Source: Burkholderiaceae bacterium (GTDB lineage: Bacteria > Pseudomonadota > Gammaproteobacteria > Burkholderiales > Burkholderiaceae). From it: a stretch of DNA of 62,697 nucleotides. A program made the translations under genes and the position numbers. Of the stretch, positions 36,418 through 45,269 are shown piece by piece. The stretch spans positions 1 to 62,697 of the forward strand of contig CANFMT010000002.1 of the NCBI GenBank assembly GCA_947448415.1, given 5' to 3'. Under the pieces are notes generated by a model. That model saw nothing but the letters and a program-made list of their open reading frames with translations. It was not told where the DNA came from and searched no databases. Numbering within the stretch: position 1 is the stretch's first letter; the number at the start of each line of letters is the position of its first letter.

Positions 36418-37828
36418 AGTTACAAAGTCTTTTGACGTGGATATCAAAGAAGTCTCATACCCTGATTTAGCTTTTGTAGATATTGAGACTACCGGCTCCC
36501 ATTTTGAGCGCGATCGCATTACAGAGATTGGTATCAAAACCCTATCTAGAGGCCAAATTCAGGTATGGGAAAGTTTAATCAATCCACAAACTTATATCCC
36601 GCAAAATATCCAAAGGCTTACTGGCATATCCCCACAAATGGTAGAGGGGCAACCACTTTTTGAGCAGATTGCTAGAGAGCTAAAAGAAGAGCTTGAGGGA
36701 AAAATATTTATAGCTCACAACGCCAGATTTGATTACGGCTTTATCAAAGCCTCTTTTAAGAGAATTGGTATTGACTTTAAGCCTAAAGTTTTGTGTACGG
36801 TTAAGCTCTCAAGGCTACTCTTTCCTAATCAGTCTCGCCATAACCTAGATACCATTATTAGCGCGCATAACCTTGAGGTTGGCGCTCGTCATCGTGCTCT
36901 TGGCGATGCAGATCTATTACTGCAGTTTTGGCGTGTCTGTGAATTGAAATTTGGGAAGGAGAAGCTTAATGAGGCGATTCATGGGCTGATTGGTAATCCC
37001 AGCCTTCCTCCAAATATTGATAAAGAGTTAATAGACTCTATTCCCGATGGGCCCGGCTGTTATATTTTTTATGGCGATAATAAAACGCCACTGTATATCG
37101 GTAAAAGTATTTCACTGCGCAGTAGGGTAATGGGTCATTTTCAAGGTGCTTTAACGCAGCGTAAAGAAATGAAGCTTTCTTTGCAAATTCGCGATATTGA
37201 TTGGATAGAAACCAGTGGCGAGCTTAGCGCCCTTATTCTTGAATCTAGGTTAATTAAAGAGCGTATGCCTAGCATGAACATTAAGCTCCGTAGATCGAAA
37301 GATCTCTGTGGGTGGAGCTTATCAGAGGATGAGTCTGGCGTTCTTGTGCCAGTATTAGTAACTCATCATCAATTAGAGCCCGGCTTACAAGACAACTTAT
37401 ATGGTTTGTTTTATAGCAAACGAGAGGCTCACTCTTATTTAAAGGCAATAGCTAAAAAATATCATCTGTGTGAAGCATTACTTGGCCTGGAGAAGAGGGT
37501 TGAAGGCAAATCTTGTTTTGGATATCAGGTAAAGCAATGTAGTGGGGCATGCCTTCATCTTGCCCCGATTAAGCTACATAACTTACAGTTAAAAACAGCG
37601 TTAGAACTTTTTAAGGTGCAGGTATGGCCTTATGCGGGGCCTATAGCAATTAAAGAGGGCGGTGAGATGATTGTGATTGATAAATGGTGCTACCTTGGAA
37701 CCGCCATTAATCATGATGAACTGGCTGAGTTGAAAAATGAAGGCGATGCCGAGTTTGATCTAGATATTTATAAGATTGTAAAAAAGGCTTTAGCTGGAGG
37801 CTATAAAAATCAGGTGATCATGCTGTAG
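36356..37828 (+). CDS. DEDDh exonuclease fused to GIY-YIG endonuclease domain
   Basis: A 490-residue protein: a DnaQ-like 3'-5' exonuclease domain (FVDIETTGSH, HNARFDYGF, HRALGDADLL) followed by a UvrC-type GIY-YIG nuclease (GPGCYIFYGDNKTPLYIGKS). A C-terminal UvrC/Cho-like region contains GKSCFGYQVKQCSGAC. Such fusions are known in betaproteobacteria and suggest a repair role. GTG 36356 has AGGA 9 bases upstream but lies inside the Rrf2 gene; a shorter product starting near 36436 is also possible. Confidence 0.88.
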   Translation: MDQTPFLALPTISIKTHQQNKVTKSFDVDIKEVSYPDLAFVDIETTGSHFERDRITEIGIKTLSRGQIQVWESLINPQTYIPQNIQRLTGISPQMVEGQPLFEQIARELKEELEGKIFIAHNARFDYGFIKASFKRIGIDFKPKVLCTVKLSRLLFPNQSRHNLDTIISAHNLEVGARHRALGDADLLLQFWRVCELKFGKEKLNEAIHGLIGNPSLPPNIDKELIDSIPDGPGCYIFYGDNKTPLYIGKSISLRSRVMGHFQGALTQRKEMKLSLQIRDIDWIETSGELSALILESRLIKERMPSMNIKLRRSKDLCGWSLSEDESGVLVPVLVTHHQLEPGLQDNLYGLFYSKREAHSYLKAIAKKYHLCEALLGLEKRVEGKSCFGYQVKQCSGACLHLAPIKLHNLQLKTALELFKVQVWPYAGPIAIKEGGEMIVIDKWCYLGTAINHDELAELKNEGDAEFDLDIYKIVKKALAGGYKNQVIML

Positions 37829-37921
37829 TGCCTTCAAGGCTATCTCAATCCTATAGTAATTTTATTCGAACATATGCATTCCTCAATTCATTAAACTTCT
37901 GAGTTGTAAAGCACGAGAAAT

Positions 37922-37953
37922 AAAAATGCCAACCCGCCGGTTGGCATTTTTTT
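37922..37953. terminator. Strong bidirectional terminator
   Basis: AAAAATGCCAACC and GGTTGGCATTTTTTT pair around CGCC, with A-run and T-run on opposite sides, so it can end transcription from either direction. It separates the nuclease gene from the catabolic region. The remaining bases of 37829-38125 show nothing else recognisable. Confidence 0.92.
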
Positions 37954-38125
37954 ATCTTTGGGTTACTGTGTTAATGGTAAAGCGATGCATTACCCCCTTT
38001 TTTTTGCGCCGCAGTCCAAATATTTCCATGAAGTCGGGTTAGTGCTGATGGTCTAGTGAATTTAAGCTGGGTATTCTTGGCGGTAAATTTAGTTCTAATA
38101 ATATAAAAAATATGAGAGAGACAAA

Positions 38126-39163
38126 GTGAATAGCATACTTAGAAAATCATTATATTTTTGGGTGAGTTTATTGTTCGGTGCCAACCTCATGGCACAAACT
38201 AAATTACCCTCATTAAATATTGTCGATATGGGATCTTTTCATGTGGGGGGAAGGTTGGTTGAGATTTCTGGAAGGCCCACCAAGGAGGTTGTCTTTAGCC
38301 CCGGAAGTGCACCTGCAAAAATTGATCCTAATGGTAGTTACTTGGTTGAGCAAATGTATGTGCAGTACTTTATTCCGAAGGATGTTAAGGGCAAATTACC
38401 TATATTACTTTGGCATGGGGGAGGTTTAACCGGCGTTACTTATGAGACTACGCCCGATGGTAGAGAAGGATGGCAGAACTACTTTATTCGCAAGGGTTGG
38501 AAAACCTATGTCTCTGATGCCGTTGAGCGTGGCCGCTCTGGTTGGGCATCCCAAGATATTTGGCCTTCTGAACCACAATTTTTGACCGTTGAAAATCCCT
38601 GGGGGCGTTTTCGTATTGGTGCGGGAAACTGGACTGATGATTCATTAAAGCGTAGTCAATATGCAGGAAGTTTATTTCCGGCAGAGGGTTATCTGAATTT
38701 CATGAAACAGGTTGTGCCGCGATGGACCACAACCGATGCTGCAACAATTGCCGCTTACACAGAACTCGTTGATCGAGTATGTCCTTGTGTAGTCTTAGTG
38801 CATAGTCAGGCTGGCCAATTTGGTCAAAAGGTTGCACAGGCAAGGCCTGACAAGGTGAAGGCACTGATCCTGGTTGAGCCAGCCGGTTTTGGTGATCCCA
38901 CTAAGGCTGCTGCTTTGAAAAATACGCCAATTTTGACAATATATGGAGACTATATTGATCAAGATTCTCGCTGGCCCAATATTCGTAAGACCCAGCTGGA
39001 GTTAAATCAAAAATATATCGAAGCTGGAGGTAGTGTAGATGTCATTAACTTGCCGGATATTGGTATCAAGGGTAATTCACATATGATGATGATGGATCGA
39101 AATAATATGCAGATTGCAGACTTGATAGAGGCATGGCTTAAGAAAAAAGGTTTCACTAAATAG
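38126..39163 (+). CDS. Secreted alpha/beta hydrolase
   Basis: A 345-residue protein with a signal peptide (ending LMAQ) and alpha/beta-hydrolase core. WHGGGLTGVTYETTPDGREG gives the oxyanion loop, VLVHSQAGQFG holds the nucleophile Ser in a HSQAG elbow, and GNSHMMMMDRNN supplies the likely catalytic His. The family resembles bacterial esterases active on small esters or lactones. The start is GTG with GAGAGA upstream. It is followed 76 bases later by a Gfo/Idh/MocA gene. Confidence 0.82.
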   Translation: MNSILRKSLYFWVSLLFGANLMAQTKLPSLNIVDMGSFHVGGRLVEISGRPTKEVVFSPGSAPAKIDPNGSYLVEQMYVQYFIPKDVKGKLPILLWHGGGLTGVTYETTPDGREGWQNYFIRKGWKTYVSDAVERGRSGWASQDIWPSEPQFLTVENPWGRFRIGAGNWTDDSLKRSQYAGSLFPAEGYLNFMKQVVPRWTTTDAATIAAYTELVDRVCPCVVLVHSQAGQFGQKVAQARPDKVKALILVEPAGFGDPTKAAALKNTPILTIYGDYIDQDSRWPNIRKTQLELNQKYIEAGGSVDVINLPDIGIKGNSHMMMMDRNNMQIADLIEAWLKKKGFTK

Positions 39164-39239
39164 TTTTAGCGTGTTCACTACTTACAAAGAGATATAGAAT
39201 CGATTTTATAAATATTAGACATTTAAATAAGAGGGCCTC

Positions 39240-40316
39240 ATGAAGGAAAAGAAACAAATCGGTCTCGCAATTGTTGGTTGTGGACGTATTGGCACTTTGA
39301 GAGCGAAGCTTGCAAAAATGCATCCTTCAGTTGGATATATTGCTGTTTCTGATGTAGATCCTCAGGCGGCTGAAAAGTTAGCCAAAACGATTGGGGCAGA
39401 TTTTTGGAGTACTAATAGTGATGAGGTGATGTCTCGTCCTGAAGTGACTGCTATTAATATTGCAACTAGCGAGCATGAACATACCAAGCCATTGTTGGCA
39501 GCTTTAGAAAAGGGTCTCCCAGTTCTTGTAGAGAAGCCCCTTGCACTACTGGAATCCGATGCAGACTTAGTGTTGAAAAGAGCTGGAGAACTAAAGAGTG
39601 ACTTGCATATTGGCTATAGTCGTCGATATAAAAATCGCTATTTAATTGCTAAGGAGCAAATTGTTCAGGGACGTTTAGGTGAGATTACGGGAGCTTGCGC
39701 GCGTTTGTATAACTCTCGCTCCCAGTGCTTTGCTATGCTCAAGCGTAATAAGGGTGCAACTCCTGTAGTTGACGCGCTTACCTACTATGTTGACTTAATG
39801 GGATGGTTGCTGGCAGATAATCCTGTCACAGAAGTATTCGCAAAGGGTCAAAAGGGCATTATTCATCAGGCTGGATATGACACTGAAGATGTGACATGGG
39901 CGATTCTGACATGCAAAAATGGCGCCGTTGTCAATTTAGGGGTTAGTTATGCCTTACCAGAAAAATGGCCATCTGTTGGACATAGTGCTCGTGTTGAATT
40001 ACTTGGGACGCATGGCACGCTTTTAATCAATGACGATCATACTGACCAAATCATGCAAACAGAGGTCGGCTTTCCTCATGTTTACTTATCAGATCATAAG
40101 ATTGAAACTGTGTTTTTAGAAAGCTCAACTCCAGGAGACTGGGCATTAGGTGATTTTTTAGGTCCCATTGCTGATGAGACTAGAGCTTGGCTCGACTATC
40201 TTGCAACTGGAAAAGTATGCAATTTAGCTAAGCCTGAGGATGCAAGAAGAACTTTAGCTGTTACGCTAGCGATCGAAGAGTCTGCTAGGTCTGGAAAAAT
40301 CATTCATTTATCCTAG
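39240..40316 (+). CDS. Gfo/Idh/MocA-family oxidoreductase
   Basis: A 358-residue NAD(P)-dependent dehydrogenase with the Rossmann motif VGCGRIGTLRA (12-22), EKPLAL as the hinge and catalytic lysine, and SRRYKNRY at the start of the C-terminal domain. Members oxidise polyols and sugars such as myo-inositol; the substrate is not predictable here. The TctC gene starts immediately after the stop codon (TAGTTG), so translation is probably coupled. Confidence 0.88.
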   Translation: MKEKKQIGLAIVGCGRIGTLRAKLAKMHPSVGYIAVSDVDPQAAEKLAKTIGADFWSTNSDEVMSRPEVTAINIATSEHEHTKPLLAALEKGLPVLVEKPLALLESDADLVLKRAGELKSDLHIGYSRRYKNRYLIAKEQIVQGRLGEITGACARLYNSRSQCFAMLKRNKGATPVVDALTYYVDLMGWLLADNPVTEVFAKGQKGIIHQAGYDTEDVTWAILTCKNGAVVNLGVSYALPEKWPSVGHSARVELLGTHGTLLINDDHTDQIMQTEVGFPHVYLSDHKIETVFLESSTPGDWALGDFLGPIADETRAWLDYLATGKVCNLAKPEDARRTLAVTLAIEESARSGKIIHLS

Positions 40317-41282
40317 TTGACTCACTTGAAAACTTTTCTCTTAGCGAGCTTTATTTGTTTATGTTCCACTTTGGCGGGTGCAGCTTATCCTGATAAACCA
40401 ATTCGCTTAGTGGTAGCCTACCCTCCTGGAGGGGGGACCGATATCATTGCGAGGCTAATAGCGCCCGAGCTTTCCAAGAAATTAGGTCAGCCCATTACGG
40501 TTGAAAATCGTGGTGGTGCGAGTGGGAATATTGGAACTGAAGCTGTTGTAAATTCGCCCCCGAATGGCTATACCTTACTCATGGGTAATGTAGCTCCGAA
40601 TGCTATTAATGTCAGTATTTTTAAGAAACTACCCTTTAATCCTGAGAGGGATCTTGCTCCCATTTCTTTAGTGGCGATTACTCCAAATATTTTGGTGGCT
40701 AATATTGAACTACCCGTAAGGTCTGCAACAGACTTACTGGCTTTAGCCAAGGCCTCTCCTGGAAAAATTAACTACCCTTCAGCAGGAAATGGAACCTCCT
40801 CACATTTAGCGGGTGTGCTATTTGGCTCCATGGGAAACGTCAATATGACCCATGTTCCTTATAAGGGGGGTGGACTGGCTATGAATGATCTATTAGGCGG
40901 CCAAGTTGAAGTTTTTTTTGCAACGATGCCTGCTGCGATGCCATTTGTAAAGTCGGGTAAATTGAGGGCATTAGCTGTAACCTCGGATAAGCGTTCTTTA
41001 CTGATGCCAGATCTGCCGACAATTTCAGAGGCTGGATTATCGGGATACAGTGCGACCACTTGGTATGGTTTATATGCCCCCAAGGGGACTCCAACCGAAA
41101 TTATCAATAAAATTAATCGCGCAACACTAGAAGTACTTCAGAATGAAGAGTTAAGAGATCGCTTAATACAGAGGGGATTTGAGCCTATTGGCAATTCCCC
41201 GAAAGATTTTGCAGTCTTTATTTCCTCAGAAATTGCCAAGTGGGCTAAAGTAGTACGCCTTGCAGGTATTGAGCCTGAATAA
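40317..41282 (+). CDS. TctC/Bug periplasmic binding protein, copy 3
   Basis: A 321-residue TctC protein with signal peptide (ending LAGAAYPDKP), GGGTDIIARLIAPEL, VENRGGASGNIGTEAV, PPNGYTLLMGN and MTHVPYKGGGLAMNDLLGGQVEVFF. The start is TTG 40317 directly after the preceding stop, or TTG 40326; no Shine-Dalgarno is seen, which suggests translational coupling to the Gfo/Idh gene. Its ligand may therefore be the polyol-like substrate of that enzyme or a derived acid. Confidence 0.93.
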   Translation: MTHLKTFLLASFICLCSTLAGAAYPDKPIRLVVAYPPGGGTDIIARLIAPELSKKLGQPITVENRGGASGNIGTEAVVNSPPNGYTLLMGNVAPNAINVSIFKKLPFNPERDLAPISLVAITPNILVANIELPVRSATDLLALAKASPGKINYPSAGNGTSSHLAGVLFGSMGNVNMTHVPYKGGGLAMNDLLGGQVEVFFATMPAAMPFVKSGKLRALAVTSDKRSLLMPDLPTISEAGLSGYSATTWYGLYAPKGTPTEIINKINRATLEVLQNEELRDRLIQRGFEPIGNSPKDFAVFISSEIAKWAKVVRLAGIEPE

Positions 41283-41346
41283 TCTTTTCCCTCATAATCC
41301 ATTAGTACTTAGTTCGGGCTCTTGAGTCAAGAAATTGTTAAAAAGT

Positions 41347-42198
41347 ATGAGGAAAAATTTGGCTAGTAAAAGACATGTAATTCTTTATCTATGGGTAACT
41401 TTTTCGGCTCTTGTTAGTGTCGAGCCGAATGCTAAAGAGCTACTGCCACCAACAACAATGAAGCTCATTTCAGGTGGAACTTTTATGATGGGGTCCAATG
41501 ACGGTCCTGATGATGAAAAACCGCAGCATACTGTCTTTCTGAAACCATTCTTTATGGATATTCTTCCTGTAAGCAATAGAGATTTTGCAAACTTTCTAAA
41601 TAATCAAGGTCTTCAAAATCAGCGGGGCGAATTTTATTATGATTATCAAGATGGCGATGCCAGAATTCATCGGCATAACTCAGCATGGAAAGCAGACCTT
41701 CATTATGAGTTTCATCCAGCTAATGAAGTGAGTTGGGTCGGAGCTCGAGATTACTGCGCTTGGTTAAATAAGCGTTTGCCTACTGAGGCCGAATGGGAAA
41801 AAGCAGCACGCGGTACTGATGGTCGGAAATACCCTTGGGGTAACGCCGCTCCTACTGCTAAGTTAGCACTTTTTGGAGCCCGTTATAACTCATCAGCATC
41901 AGTTGATGCATTTCCAGATGGAGCAAGTCCATATGGAATTCTGGATATGGCTGGAAATCAATGGGAGTGGGTATCAAGCATGTATCAACCCTATCCCTAT
42001 AAAGCGGATGATGGCAGAGAAAACCAAAATACTGGGCCGATAAGATCTACGCGTGGTGGCGGACATGATTCAAATGCAGAGGAAATAAGCACTAGTCACA
42101 GAGGTAGATTTTTGTCCCGCAATCCAAAAGCAGGCCATCACAACATTGGATTTCGTTGTGCGAGTTCTGATTACCAGGGCAGTCTTTCGCCTGAATAA
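41347..42198 (+). CDS. Secreted FGE-sulfatase-domain protein
   Basis: ATG 41347 is preferred over TTG 41335. A signal peptide leads into a SUMF1/FGE-like fold: LISGGTFMMGSNDGPDDEKPQHTV, LPTEAEWEKAARGTDGRKYPWG, GILDMAGNQWEWV and NIGFRCASS. The cysteine pair needed for true formylglycine generation is not complete (one Cys near the C-terminus), so it probably does not activate sulfatases. Related proteins include ligand-binding and oxygenase-like members. The 3' end overlaps the convergent SDR gene by 28 bases. Confidence 0.85.
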   Translation: MRKNLASKRHVILYLWVTFSALVSVEPNAKELLPPTTMKLISGGTFMMGSNDGPDDEKPQHTVFLKPFFMDILPVSNRDFANFLNNQGLQNQRGEFYYDYQDGDARIHRHNSAWKADLHYEFHPANEVSWVGARDYCAWLNKRLPTEAEWEKAARGTDGRKYPWGNAAPTAKLALFGARYNSSASVDAFPDGASPYGILDMAGNQWEWVSSMYQPYPYKADDGRENQNTGPIRSTRGGGHDSNAEEISTSHRGRFLSRNPKAGHHNIGFRCASSDYQGSLSPE

Positions 42199-42866
42199 GA
42201 AATAAAATTTCCTGAATCTTTTCTTTCGAGATTTTTAATTACCTCAAACATCTCTGTTGCTGCCTGGTTTGCAGGCCTTCCAATTTGCTCGCCACGAAAT
42301 GGCTTTGAGAGTCTAGAGTTCACAGTGCCAGGATGCATTGCAATTAAAGCTGTATTGGGTTTTGTGCGGGTCAACTCAATAGATGCCGTTTTGATCAGCA
42401 TATTGAGGGCGGCCTTAGAGCTGCGATAGCTATACCACCCACCAAGACGATTATCTTCAATGCTACCTACCTTGGCAGACAGGGTAACCATGATGCTATT
42501 GTGCGGATCAAGTAATTTGGAGAAGTAGCGGATTGTTAGGGCTGGACCAATAGCGTTAATTCTCATTAGCTCCATTAGTTGATCGGCATGAAGATCATCA
42601 AGCTTTTTTTCGGGCATCCATTTACTTGTATGTAAAACCCCGACTGCATTAATGATGAGCTGAAACGGTGCTCTTGCAGTAAGTGCATTCGCGCAGGATT
42701 CAATAGTCTGAAAGTCTTGGTAATCAATTGGAAATTCGGAATGCCGATGAATACCTATCACTTCCGAACATAAAGGATTATTTTTCAGAAGATCGAAAAA
42801 TGCTGCGCCGATAGTTCCCGAAGAACCTATTACGAGAGCGCGAAAAGAATTTGGAAGTAGTTTCAT
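42171..42866 (-). CDS. Short-chain dehydrogenase/reductase
   Basis: I start at the ATG for MKLLPNSFRALVIGSSGTIG rather than the longer frame from 42941. The protein (231 residues) has the nucleotide motif GSSGTIGAAF, NAVG, a Ser in SAKVGS, and the catalytic YSYRSSKAA (Tyr-x3-Lys). The substrate is unknown. It resembles C-factor/CsgA-like SDRs. Convergent with the FGE-domain gene, with overlapping 3' ends. Confidence 0.85.
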   Translation of the reverse strand: MKLLPNSFRALVIGSSGTIGAAFFDLLKNNPLCSEVIGIHRHSEFPIDYQDFQTIESCANALTARAPFQLIINAVGVLHTSKWMPEKKLDDLHADQLMELMRINAIGPALTIRYFSKLLDPHNSIMVTLSAKVGSIEDNRLGGWYSYRSSKAALNMLIKTASIELTRTKPNTALIAMHPGTVNSRLSKPFRGEQIGRPANQAATEMFEVIKNLERKDSGNFISYSGERLPW

Positions 42867-43057
42867 AAAAAAATTTTGGGTGATAGTGTCGATCTTAGAT
42901 AAGACTAACGTTGGTTCGCTACATACAACTCCAGAGGTCAATACTAACTCCTGGTGGTCTCTTTAGTGTTGACTACTAAAAATACATCAGACATAAAGAT
43001 ATCGTTCAGATATAGTGGGTATAGCAGTCCTTACGCCCACAACTGGAGATGCCTTAA

Positions 43058-44551
43058 ATGAAATGCAATAAATTGATCTTGACGGCTCTAGTACTTGGGG
43101 TAAGTAAAGTTTCCATAGCTTTTCCTGATGATGGCTATTCTCGGCCGTACACAATAATTTCACCTGCTCCCATTTTCATTCAGGGACCTCCTGATCAGGC
43201 TAATATGCTTATTAGGCAATTATCGACAGAAAAAAATAGCACCTATGTGCTACCCGCAACACCTTCTACAACCAATTGGGGGTATTTTGACGCAGGCGCT
43301 CCGCCAGCGTTGACGATTAAACCTGGTGATACGGTTGTGATTGAAACCCTGCCCGCAGGTGGAGGTCAAGTTGCGCCTGGTATTACTGAGGCACAAATTG
43401 ATTCAATTAACAATGACCCAATGTTTCCGGGACGAGGGCCACATACTCTTACTGGGCCCATAGCCGTTCAAGGGGCAAAGAAAGGTGATGTTGTAGCGGT
43501 TCATATCAATAAGATACGCATGCGCAGTTACGCAACCAATAATAGTGCTGCCAAGGCGGGGTTGTTCTACGACAAATTTCCTGCAAGAGTCGATAGCTAT
43601 TACCTAGATAACGACAAAATGGAAATGCAATTTGAATCAAACATTGTTATACCTTTGGCGCCATTCCCAGGAATTCTTGCTGTTGCGCGATCTAGGGAGG
43701 AGCAGTTATTGCCTTATACGAAGGTGCATGGTTTTAATGAAAAGAACCCTCCTGCACCGCAAAATTCAGGCTGGTGTGTAGAGATGCCTGGCTCATTAGC
43801 GGGAACAATTGGCTGTGATTCAAAGCAGCCTGGTGCTTATGGCGGCAATTTGGATTTGCGTGAGATGACCGTTGGGACGACCACCTATTTACCTGTTTTT
43901 ATGGATGGAGCTTATATCTGGACCGGTGATTCACACGCTGCTCAGGGTAATGGAGAGATTGACTTAGATGCTCTTGAAACAGCTTTTTCTGAGCTAAATG
44001 TAACGGTAGATTTAATTAAAAAAGATTCTCGTCCTGAATTCGGAGATTGGCCAATTGTGGAAACTCCGAGCGCATGGATAACTATTGGATATGACTTAAA
44101 TCTCAATCAGGCATTAGAGAATTTGAAAAAAGAAACTGTTCGCTTTATTCAGTCTTATAGGAAAGTATCAAAATCAGAAGCTGAAAAAATAATGCTGAAA
44201 AATTGGAACTGTCCCATTTCAGAAGTAGTTAATGAGGTTCTTGGTACTTATTGCATGATCCCGAAGAATATAAATGCAAAAAAATCGCCTGATATTCCAA
44301 GGGAAGACAATTCTCAATTTTGGGTAAGTTATGCAAGCAACCCCAGTGATTTGATGACTGCAATGAAAGAGGCATCCATGAAATCCATTATTAAGATGTC
44401 TAAAAATCTTTCTATTACCGAAGATCGTGCTTATCGATTGGCTACCTTTGTAATGGACTGTCGTATTGGACGCCCAAAAGAGGGGGCATATGACGTCTCT
44501 TGCATGGTGCCTAAAAGTATCTTGCGAACTGGATCAAAGACCAGGGGTTAA
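43058..44551 (+). CDS. Exported acetamidase/formamidase-family protein
   Basis: A 497-residue FmdA/AmdA-family protein with an added signal peptide (LGVSKVSIAF). FPGRGPHTLTGPIAVQGAKKGD and the motif GDSHAAQGNGEID, which holds the metal-site residues of formamidases, are present. GSLAGTIGCD is a further family segment. Typical members are cytoplasmic and release ammonia from formamide or acetamide; this one is predicted to be periplasmic and has a C-terminal extension of about 100 residues with conserved Cys. Followed by a terminator-like repeat. Confidence 0.85.
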   Translation: MKCNKLILTALVLGVSKVSIAFPDDGYSRPYTIISPAPIFIQGPPDQANMLIRQLSTEKNSTYVLPATPSTTNWGYFDAGAPPALTIKPGDTVVIETLPAGGGQVAPGITEAQIDSINNDPMFPGRGPHTLTGPIAVQGAKKGDVVAVHINKIRMRSYATNNSAAKAGLFYDKFPARVDSYYLDNDKMEMQFESNIVIPLAPFPGILAVARSREEQLLPYTKVHGFNEKNPPAPQNSGWCVEMPGSLAGTIGCDSKQPGAYGGNLDLREMTVGTTTYLPVFMDGAYIWTGDSHAAQGNGEIDLDALETAFSELNVTVDLIKKDSRPEFGDWPIVETPSAWITIGYDLNLNQALENLKKETVRFIQSYRKVSKSEAEKIMLKNWNCPISEVVNEVLGTYCMIPKNINAKKSPDIPREDNSQFWVSYASNPSDLMTAMKEASMKSIIKMSKNLSITEDRAYRLATFVMDCRIGRPKEGAYDVSCMVPKSILRTGSKTRG

Positions 44552-44574
44552 TCTAGTCCTTCCAATAGAAAATC

Positions 44575-44602
44575 AAATCCCCATCAGAAATGGTGGGGAT
44601 TT
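44575..44602 (+). terminator. Intrinsic terminator, third copy of tRNA-linked repeat
   Basis: AAATCCCCA (44575-44583) pairs with TGGGGATTT (44594-44602) around TCAGAAATGG, and TTG TATTT follows. Its stem is better than those at 21717 and 27677, and sequence resemblance to both (CCCCATCAG...GGTGGGGATTTTGT) suggests a common origin or a shared terminator type. Confidence 0.75.
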
Positions 44603-44707
44603 TGTATTTAACGGCTACATTTTGGACTCATTTACTTGCCTTATAATTAATGTGCCCTTATGTACTTTCGCTACAGCGATGAATTTTCAATACTTTTAAC
44701 CTCAATA

Positions 44708-45172
44708 ATGATGATGAATAAATTACTTAAATTAGCAACAACTTTTGCAATTACTCTTGGCGTCTTTGGGGGAGGTGCATATGCTGCGGGCTCGGTTTAC
44801 GAACCATCAGCTCACTTTACGTTGGAAATCAAGGCGCTGACTATGTATTCCGGAGAAACTGCTACGTTAATGTCTAAAGGGATGGTCACTTTTAAGGGTA
44901 AGGAGTATCCGTTCACTGTCCAAGCATTAACCATGGGCAATAATTTTGGCGCTTCTACTTTTAAAGCAAATGGGGTTTTGTATGGAATGAAGGAAATCTC
45001 AGAATTTGAGAGCCCATTCTTCGTGATCGGTGGTGGCATTCACCCTCAAGAAGGCAATCAAGTTGTGACCTTCAAGAATAATAATGGTGTCGTTGCTGTG
45101 ATTGATGGCACTCTTAATGGCCCGCTGTGGGCGCCAGCAACTGGTGCGGTTGTAAAGCTATTAAATAAGTAG
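44708..45172 (+). CDS. Small secreted protein, uncharacterised
   Basis: The frame is open from 44660, but ATG 44708 gives a proper signal peptide (NKLLKLATTFAITLGVFGGGAYA) and 154 residues. The mature part is beta-rich with no cysteine: HFTLEIKALTMYSGETATLMSKG, YPFTVQALTMGNNFGAS. It recalls small periplasmic proteins of Burkholderiales near hydrolase genes, but I do not recognise a named family. It lies between two terminators, so it is probably transcribed alone. Confidence 0.72.
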   Translation: MMMNKLLKLATTFAITLGVFGGGAYAAGSVYEPSAHFTLEIKALTMYSGETATLMSKGMVTFKGKEYPFTVQALTMGNNFGASTFKANGVLYGMKEISEFESPFFVIGGGIHPQEGNQVVTFKNNNGVVAVIDGTLNGPLWAPATGAVVKLLNK

Positions 45173-45207
45173 TATTGCTTAACGAGATTTATCTACTTAT
45201 TTCAAAT

Positions 45208-45236
45208 ATAAAAGCCACCTTTGGGTGGCTTTTATA
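45208..45236. terminator. Bidirectional terminator between convergent genes
   Basis: AAAAGCCACC and GGGTGGCTTTT pair around TTT; the A-run and T-run allow use from both strands. It serves the small secreted protein gene and the convergent MmgE/PrpD gene. Confidence 0.88.
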
Positions 45237-45269
45237 TTCCTCAAAGTATGTCAGCAATTCTTAGGTTAG

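Noticed and set aside
41347..42198. True formylglycine-generating enzyme for sulfatases
   Set aside because: The required cysteine pair is not complete and no sulfatase gene is nearby.
42867..42941. Longer N-terminus for the SDR gene
   Set aside because: The nucleotide-binding motif should lie near the N-terminus; the internal ATG at 42866 fits better.
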